Source of the DNA: Parcubacteria group bacterium CG10_big_fil_rev_8_21_14_0_10_38_31
GTDB lineage: Bacteria > Patescibacteriota > Minisyncoccia > GCA-002772825
Reading direction: 5' to 3'
Length of the DNA stretch: 8,936 bases
Assembly (NCBI GenBank): GCA_002772825.1
Contig: PFDM01000016.1
Location: forward strand, 20,804 to 29,739
Shown: in pieces, positions 5,949-8,936 of the stretch
How positions within the stretch are numbered: position 1 is the stretch's first letter
Layout: each line of letters opens with the position of its first letter
Translations under genes and position numbers: made by a program
Notes under the pieces: generated by a model
Database searches by the model: none
What the model saw: only the letters and a program-made list of their open reading frames with translations
Told to the model about the DNA's origin: nothing

Positions 5949-6599
5949 TTATTCAAAACGTTCACCTCTATAAATCCAAACTTTTATACCAATATCTCCA
6001 TAAGGCATATGTGCCTTTTCTCTTGCAAAGTCAATATCAGCTCTAAGTGTCTGAAGTGGTATTCTACCCCTCTTGAGCCACTCTGTCCTGGACATCTCAG
6101 CTCCGTCAAGCCTACCTGCAAGCATTATCTTAACCCCTTCCACATCTTTATTTGAAGCGACTTTTTCTATCGTCTGCTTTAAAAGTCTTCTGAAAGACAT
6201 TCTTTTCTCAAGACCCTCTATCATCATATGCGCCACAATCGCCGCCCTTGATTCAGGCGATGTTACTTCCTCAACTGTCAATTTAAGCTCTCCTTTATCA
6301 TCAGCTTTAAATTTATGAAGCATTTTAGAGATGTCTTTCTTAAGATTATCTATACCTTCACCTTTTCTCCCTATTACGATTCCCGGTCTTGATGTCTTTA
6401 TAATTATATGGAAAAGATTAGGCTCTCTTTCTATATCAATACTCTCAACATACATGCCACGCATCTTCTTTTCAAGCCACTCCCTTATAAGGACATCTTC
6501 CTTCAGGAAAGTTGTGTATTTCTTCATGTTGAACCAACGCGATTTCCAATCGCGTATAATTCCTAACCTAAATGAATATGGATGAACTGAATGACTCAT
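5949..6599 (-). CDS. rpsC: 30S ribosomal protein S3 (uS3)
   Basis: S3 forms part of the mRNA entry tunnel in the 30S head and supports the ribosome's mRNA-unwinding activity. The 216-residue product begins MSHSVHPYSFRLGI, a variant of the usual GQKVNP-type start. It has an N-terminal type II KH domain (about 38-106; PGIVIGRKGEGI at 72-83 carries the GxxG loop) and a C-terminal S3 domain (about 115-212; GRLDGAEMSRTEW, GRIPLQTLRADIDFA, GIKVWIYRGE). FRRLLK at 136-141 keeps the Arg-Arg and Lys that match the E. coli entry-tunnel residues R131, R132 and K135. It lies 28 bp after rplV. TAA stop. Confidence 0.97.
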   Translation of the reverse strand: MSHSVHPYSFRLGIIRDWKSRWFNMKKYTTFLKEDVLIREWLEKKMRGMYVESIDIEREPNLFHIIIKTSRPGIVIGRKGEGIDNLKKDISKMLHKFKADDKGELKLTVEEVTSPESRAAIVAHMMIEGLEKRMSFRRLLKQTIEKVASNKDVEGVKIMLAGRLDGAEMSRTEWLKRGRIPLQTLRADIDFAREKAHMPYGDIGIKVWIYRGERFE

Positions 6600-6627
6600 G
6601 ATAATAAATTAAATATAAACTTGAAAA

Positions 6628-7008
6628 TTATTTTGATTTTTTTCCGACGACTGACGGATTAACTTTTAATTTTTCTTGTTCTCTTAGGACAAGCGTGATA
6701 CAACTTGTTCTCTTCTTTATAAGAGCGGCTCGGCCTCTGGCCCTCGGCATATACCTCTTCAAGGCCGGACCCTCATCTACCCTTATCTCTTTAACATATA
6801 AATTATCTTTATCAATTTTGAAATTATTTGAAGCGTTAGCAGTAGCAGAATTAACAAGCTTCATTATCGGCAAGGCGGAACGCTTCTTTGAGAAAGTAAG
6901 TTGGGCGACAGCTTTCACCACAGGGAGTCCTTTTATCAATCCGGAAACAAGCCTAACCTTCCTAGGGGCTATTCTTAAATTATTTAATTGTGCTTTAACA
7001 TCTTTCAT
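6628..7008 (-). CDS. rplV: 50S ribosomal protein L22 (uL22)
   Basis: L22 binds all 23S domains, and its long beta-hairpin lines the exit tunnel at the constriction where macrolides and stall peptides act. The 126-residue product has VKAQLNNLRIAPRKVRLVSGLIKG (4-27), LVNSATANASNN (51-62), and the hairpin region at about 78-105 (DEGPALKRYMPRARGRAALI, then KKRTSCITLVL). The tip RARGRA is intact, with no insertion or deletion visible. A short basic tail follows (VNPSVVGKKSK). The start is 8 bp after rpsS. TAA stop. Confidence 0.97.
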   Translation of the reverse strand: MKDVKAQLNNLRIAPRKVRLVSGLIKGLPVVKAVAQLTFSKKRSALPIMKLVNSATANASNNFKIDKDNLYVKEIRVDEGPALKRYMPRARGRAALIKKRTSCITLVLREQEKLKVNPSVVGKKSK

Positions 7009-7016
7009 ATTAAAAA

Positions 7017-7358
7017 TTATTTCTTAGCTTCGGTGGAAGCTTTAGCGGCTTTAGCGGCTGTAATCTCAGATTCCTTCTTCTTCTGCTCTAATTCTTTCTG
7101 CATCTTTCCTCCGTGTCTTATGAATTTCCTAGTCAAACTAAACTCTCCCAATCTATGGCCAACCATATCTTCTGTGACTCTCACCTCTATAAATTCTCTG
7201 CCATTATGAACTCCGAAAATAAAACCAATCATTTCAGGAGAGATCTGAGACCTTCTTGACCATGTCTTAACAAGCCCCGTATCATCCGGTTTCTTGCCTT
7301 GAATCTTTTTTAAGAGTCTTGGCTCCACAAATGGTCCTTTTTTAATTGATCTTGCCAT
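7017..7358 (-). CDS. rpsS: 30S ribosomal protein S19 with extended C-terminal tail (uS19)
   Basis: S19 sits in the 30S head next to S13 and contributes to inter-subunit bridges and the A site. The core is clear: [19 protein letters not shown] (1-19), [16 protein letters not shown] (31-46), [20 protein letters not shown] (50-69) and [10 protein letters not shown] (70-79). The protein is 113 residues against about 92 in E. coli; the excess is a Lys/Glu/Ala-rich tail from about residue 84 ([21 protein letters not shown]). It is separated from rplB by a 91-bp gap full of 7-bp-period repeats. No Shine-Dalgarno. TAA stop. Confidence 0.97.
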   Translation of the reverse strand: MARSIKKGPFVEPRLLKKIQGKKPDDTGLVKTWSRRSQISPEMIGFIFGVHNGREFIEVRVTEDMVGHRLGEFSLTRKFIRHGGKMQKELEQKKKESEITAAKAAKASTEAKK

Positions 7359-7362
7359 TTTG

Positions 7363-7449
7363 TTTTAGCCACTAGTTTTTAGTCGCTAGCCACTAGGATA
7401 ATACAATTTAACCCTATTGGCTAGTCACTAATGACTAGTCGCTAGTTTA
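7363..7449. repeat. 7-bp-period repeat with inverted symmetry between rplB and rpsS
   Basis: In gene sense, the first block after the rplB stop reads ACTAGCG ACTAGTC ATTAGTG ACTAGCC. The second block reads CTAGTGG CTAGCGA CTAAAAA CTAGTGG, just before rpsS. They flank an AT-rich spacer centred near 7405. The blocks are imperfect inverted copies: TAGTGACTAGCCAATAGG against CCTAGTGGCTAGCGACTA pairs at 15 of 18 positions. Inside the first block CTAGTCA/TGACTAG forms a 7-bp hairpin with a TTAG loop. Function is unknown; it could be an RNA structure or a dispersed intergenic repeat. Confidence 0.75.
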
Positions 7450-8286
7450 TCATTTCTTTTTATTTTTACGCCTGTTAATGATAAAAACATTTGAATACTT
7501 TTTCACTTTTCTGGTCTTCACCCCGCGGGTACCTTTCCCCCATCTGTTTTTAGGTCTTTTGGTTCCCTGTGGTTGTCTTCCTTCACCTCCTCCATACGGA
7601 TGGTCCACCGGGTTCATCGCGCTTCCTCTTACTTTAGGACGCTTACCTAGCCACCTGTTTCGCCCGGCCTTGCCTTTGTTAGCGAGACGATATTCTTCGT
7701 TAGAAACAGCTCCGATAGAAGCCCATGACCCGCTTAAAACTTTCCTTATCTCACTTGAAGGCATTTTCAAATGAACAAAACCTCCTTCATTGGCAACCAC
7801 CTCCGCATAATTACCGGCACTCCTTGCAATCTTAGCACCAGAATTAGGCTTAACTTCCACATTGTAGACAAAGGTTCCAACAGGAATTTTGTTCAAAGGC
7901 AATCGATTACCTACAGAAACTTCTGATTTTTCTGAAGTTATAATATTATCTCCGGCTTTAATTCCACTTGGAAGAAGGACGTACCTTCTTTCCCCGTCAT
8001 TATATAAAACAAGACCTATAAACCCTGATCTGTTAGGATCATATTCAATAGTCTCAATCTTAGCCGGAATATCAAATTTATTATATTTAAAATCAATTTG
8101 CCTATAAAGACGCTTAACTCCGCCCCCCTTATGTCCTGAAGTAATTCTTCCGCTAGAGTTTCTCCCCACACTCCTCTTAAACCCGCCTGTTAAGCCCTTG
8201 TTGGGTTTATCAACAGTCAAAACACCCTTATATGTCACAGTAGACATATTCCTTCTTGATGGAGTTGTAGGCTTGTATTTCTTCAT
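7450..8286 (-). CDS. rplB: 50S ribosomal protein L2 (uL2)
   Basis: L2 is a primary 23S binder required for subunit joining and peptidyl transferase activity. The 278-residue product has the usual size. The OB-fold part carries GRITSGHKGGGVKRLYRQID (46-65), EYDPNRSGFIGLVLYNDGER (81-100) and GSWASIGAVSN. The C-terminal part carries RWLGKRPKVRGSAMNPVDHP (211-230), GGGEGRQP and a basic tail ending KKYSNVFIINRRKNKKK. His229 matches the E. coli histidine linked to activity; the following HPH is HPY here. It starts 5 bp after rplW. It is the only gene here with a TGA stop, and a TAA follows at once, so termination is secure under the standard code. Confidence 0.98.
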   Translation of the reverse strand: MKKYKPTTPSRRNMSTVTYKGVLTVDKPNKGLTGGFKRSVGRNSSGRITSGHKGGGVKRLYRQIDFKYNKFDIPAKIETIEYDPNRSGFIGLVLYNDGERRYVLLPSGIKAGDNIITSEKSEVSVGNRLPLNKIPVGTFVYNVEVKPNSGAKIARSAGNYAEVVANEGGFVHLKMPSSEIRKVLSGSWASIGAVSNEEYRLANKGKAGRNRWLGKRPKVRGSAMNPVDHPYGGGEGRQPQGTKRPKNRWGKGTRGVKTRKVKKYSNVFIINRRKNKKK

Positions 8287-8291
8287 AATGA

Positions 8292-8708
8292 TTATTCAGG
8301 TAATTTATCTCCTGACTTTAAATAAACAATCGCTTTCTTAAACCCCGGTTTCTTACTTGGTCTTCCGCGATAAGAGACTTTTTTATATGGAGAATTGGTG
8401 ATATTAACCTTTATGGGACTTACTCCGTATAATCTCTTTATCTCATTCTTTACTGTTATCTTATTTAAATTAGATCCAATCTTGAAAGAGTATGCTCCGT
8501 TGACAGCCAAATCAGTTGTCTTCTCTGTGACCATTCTTATAAACATTTTACTCTTGTCAATAGATTCTTTGACATTCTTTTCGTTTTTGGCTTCCGCTTT
8601 TTTCTCTTTTTTAACTTTCGGTTTAGCGTCTTCAGCAACAGAATTAACAACCGCCTTTTTCTTTGGCTTTTTATCTTCTTCTTTTTTAAACATTTCTAAA
8701 ATTGCCAT
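8292..8708 (-). CDS. rplW: 50S ribosomal protein L23 with basic N-terminal extension (uL23)
   Basis: L23 lies at the exit-tunnel mouth and is the docking point for trigger factor, SRP and the Sec channel. The core starts near residue 56 (RMVTEKTTDLAVNGAYSFKI, ANKI-like SNLNKITVKNEIKRLYGVSP, VNITN, GRPSKKPGFKKAIVYLKSGDKL). It is preceded by about 55 residues rich in Lys and Glu (KKEEDKKPKKKA, KPKVKKEKKAEAKNEKN), so the product is 138 residues against about 100 in E. coli. The ATG at 8708 is the first gene start after the promoter at 8781-8808. L4, L3 and S10, normally upstream, are not here. An AGGA lies 13 nt from the start inside a hairpin arm, too far to be convincing. TAA stop. Confidence 0.95.
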   Translation of the reverse strand: MAILEMFKKEEDKKPKKKAVVNSVAEDAKPKVKKEKKAEAKNEKNVKESIDKSKMFIRMVTEKTTDLAVNGAYSFKIGSNLNKITVKNEIKRLYGVSPIKVNITNSPYKKVSYRGRPSKKPGFKKAIVYLKSGDKLPE

Positions 8709-8722
8709 AATAAAAACAAAGT

Positions 8723-8742
8723 CCTGCCTACCGGCAGGCAGG
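8723..8742. repeat. CTGCC/GGCAG palindrome in the rplW 5' leader
   Basis: CCTGCCT (8723-8729) and AGGCAGG (8736-8742) form a 7-bp stem around ACCGGC. In gene-sense RNA the hairpin is followed by the U-rich stretch ACUUUGUUUUUAUU and then the rplW ATG, so it resembles a terminator or attenuator in the leader. The same palindrome family recurs at 8820-8836. I recall it as a dispersed repeat in Patescibacteria genomes, where it shows up as LPAGRQ-like residues in predicted proteins. Confidence 0.75.
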
Positions 8743-8780
8743 CCTGTCTACATTTAATTAGACTACAAGACCTAGAGAGC

Positions 8781-8808
8781 ATATTAGCAAATTGAGCTTA
8801 TTTGTCAA
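8781..8808 (-). promoter_or_regulatory. Sigma70-type promoter for the rplW-secY operon
   Basis: On the minus strand a perfect -35 TTGACA (8808-8803) is followed after 16 nt by TAATAT (8786-8781; 4/6 to TATAAT, keeping the key A at position 2 and T at 6). Transcription would start near 8773-8775, giving a leader of about 65 nt that contains the palindrome at 8723-8742. The position downstream of a terminator and upstream of the first gene fits an operon promoter. It is the best promoter match in the window. Confidence 0.7.
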
Positions 8809-8819
8809 CAACCCCCAAC

Positions 8820-8836
8820 GCCTGCCTGTCGGCAGA
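8820..8836. repeat. Second copy of the CTGCC/GGCAG palindrome
   Basis: CTGCC (8822-8826) and GGCAG (8831-8835) pair around TGTC. The sequence is a degenerate copy of the palindrome at 8723-8742. It lies just upstream of the -35 element, so it is not in the rplW transcript if that promoter is used. Confidence 0.6.
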
Positions 8837-8845
8837 TAAGGTAAA

Positions 8846-8881
8846 CCCTCAACGGCTAAACTATACCTTAGCCGTTGGGGG
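8846..8881. repeat. 14-bp stem hairpin upstream of the operon promoter
   Basis: CCCTCAACGGCTAA (8846-8859) and TTAGCCGTTGGGGG (8868-8881) pair along 14 positions, with a G-T wobble on the plus strand and a C-A mismatch on the minus strand. The loop is 8 nt. On the minus strand TTTACC follows, so it could be a backup terminator for a unit entering from the right. The arm CGTTGGGGG (8873-8881) can also pair with CCCCCAACG at 8812-8820, giving an alternative fold. Confidence 0.65.
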
Positions 8882-8901
8882 AGCTAACCACCAAACAAAA
8901 T

Positions 8902-8921
8902 CTCCCCACTCAAGTGGGGAG
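8902..8921. terminator. Bidirectional intrinsic terminator
   Basis: CTCCCCACT (8902-8910) and AGTGGGGAG (8913-8921) are perfect inverted copies. The plus strand continues TTTTTGTTT and the minus strand continues ATTTTGTTT, so either direction looks like a rho-independent terminator. Because the genes here are read leftward, the likely role is to end a transcription unit coming from the right and insulate the rplW promoter. Confidence 0.8.
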
Positions 8922-8936
8922 TTTTTGTTTACCTCG

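Noticed and set aside
7405..7410. Promoter in the rplB-rpsS gap from a TATTAT hexamer
   Set aside because: No acceptable -35 hexamer is found 16-18 nt upstream; the bases there belong to the repeat.
7447..7452. Possible recoding of UGA as an amino acid
   Set aside because: The only UGA stop, in rplB, falls at the natural end of L2 and is followed at once by UAA, so nothing would be gained by read-through.
8709..8936. CRISPR array or tRNA gene in the non-coding right end
   Set aside because: The palindromes are not regularly spaced direct repeats with unique spacers, and no cloverleaf or conserved tRNA arms could be found.

Overview
The window is an almost continuous run of ribosomal protein genes, all on the minus strand. 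It is the distal S10 operon joined to the spc operon, ending in a partial secY cut by the left edge. In transcription order (right to left) the genes are rplW (L23), rplB (L2), rpsS (S19), rplV (L22), rpsC (S3), rplP (L16), rpsQ (S17), rplN (L14), rplX (L24), rplE (L5), rpsN (S14, zinc type), rpsH (S8), rplF (L6), rplR (L18), rpsE (S5), rplO (L15) and secY. All sixteen ribosomal genes look intact.

The likely host is a bacterium of the Candidate Phyla Radiation (Patescibacteria, probably Parcubacteria-like). Four things point there: no rpmD (L30) between rpsE and rplO, which is a general trait of that radiation; AT-rich, compact genes with lysine-rich extensions on L23 and S19; a CTGCC/GGCAG palindrome of the kind I recall as abundant in such genomes; and almost no Shine-Dalgarno sequences. 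rpmC (L29) is also missing from its usual place between rplP and rpsQ. UGA is a stop in rplB and is backed by an immediate UAA, so there is no sign of the UGA-glycine code of Gracilibacteria/Absconditabacteria.

Layout: positions 8709-8936 are non-coding and hold a bidirectional terminator hairpin, a second long hairpin, two copies of the CTGCC/GGCAG palindrome and a good sigma70-type promoter reading into rplW. The cluster therefore seems to start at L23, with S10, L3 and L4 encoded elsewhere or in a separate upstream unit. Genes are tightly packed (gaps of 1-28 bp, one 7-bp overlap) except for four gaps that all carry structure: rplB-rpsS (7-bp-period repeat with imperfect inverted symmetry), rplN-rplX (17-bp inverted repeats, candidate promoter, a well-placed Shine-Dalgarno and a 16-codon ORF), rplX-rplE (bulged hairpin just before L5, where E. 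coli S8 represses the spc operon) and rplO-secY (9-bp tandem repeat abutting the secY start).

The products build the large-subunit core around the peptidyl transferase centre, exit tunnel and 5S rRNA site (L2, L16, L22, L23, L24, L5, L18, L6, L14, L15), build the small subunit (S3, S5, S8, S14, S17, S19), and provide the SecY channel that receives chains at the exit tunnel. I see no new enzymatic or defence system. The interest lies in the missing small proteins, the structured gaps and possible autoregulatory RNA.
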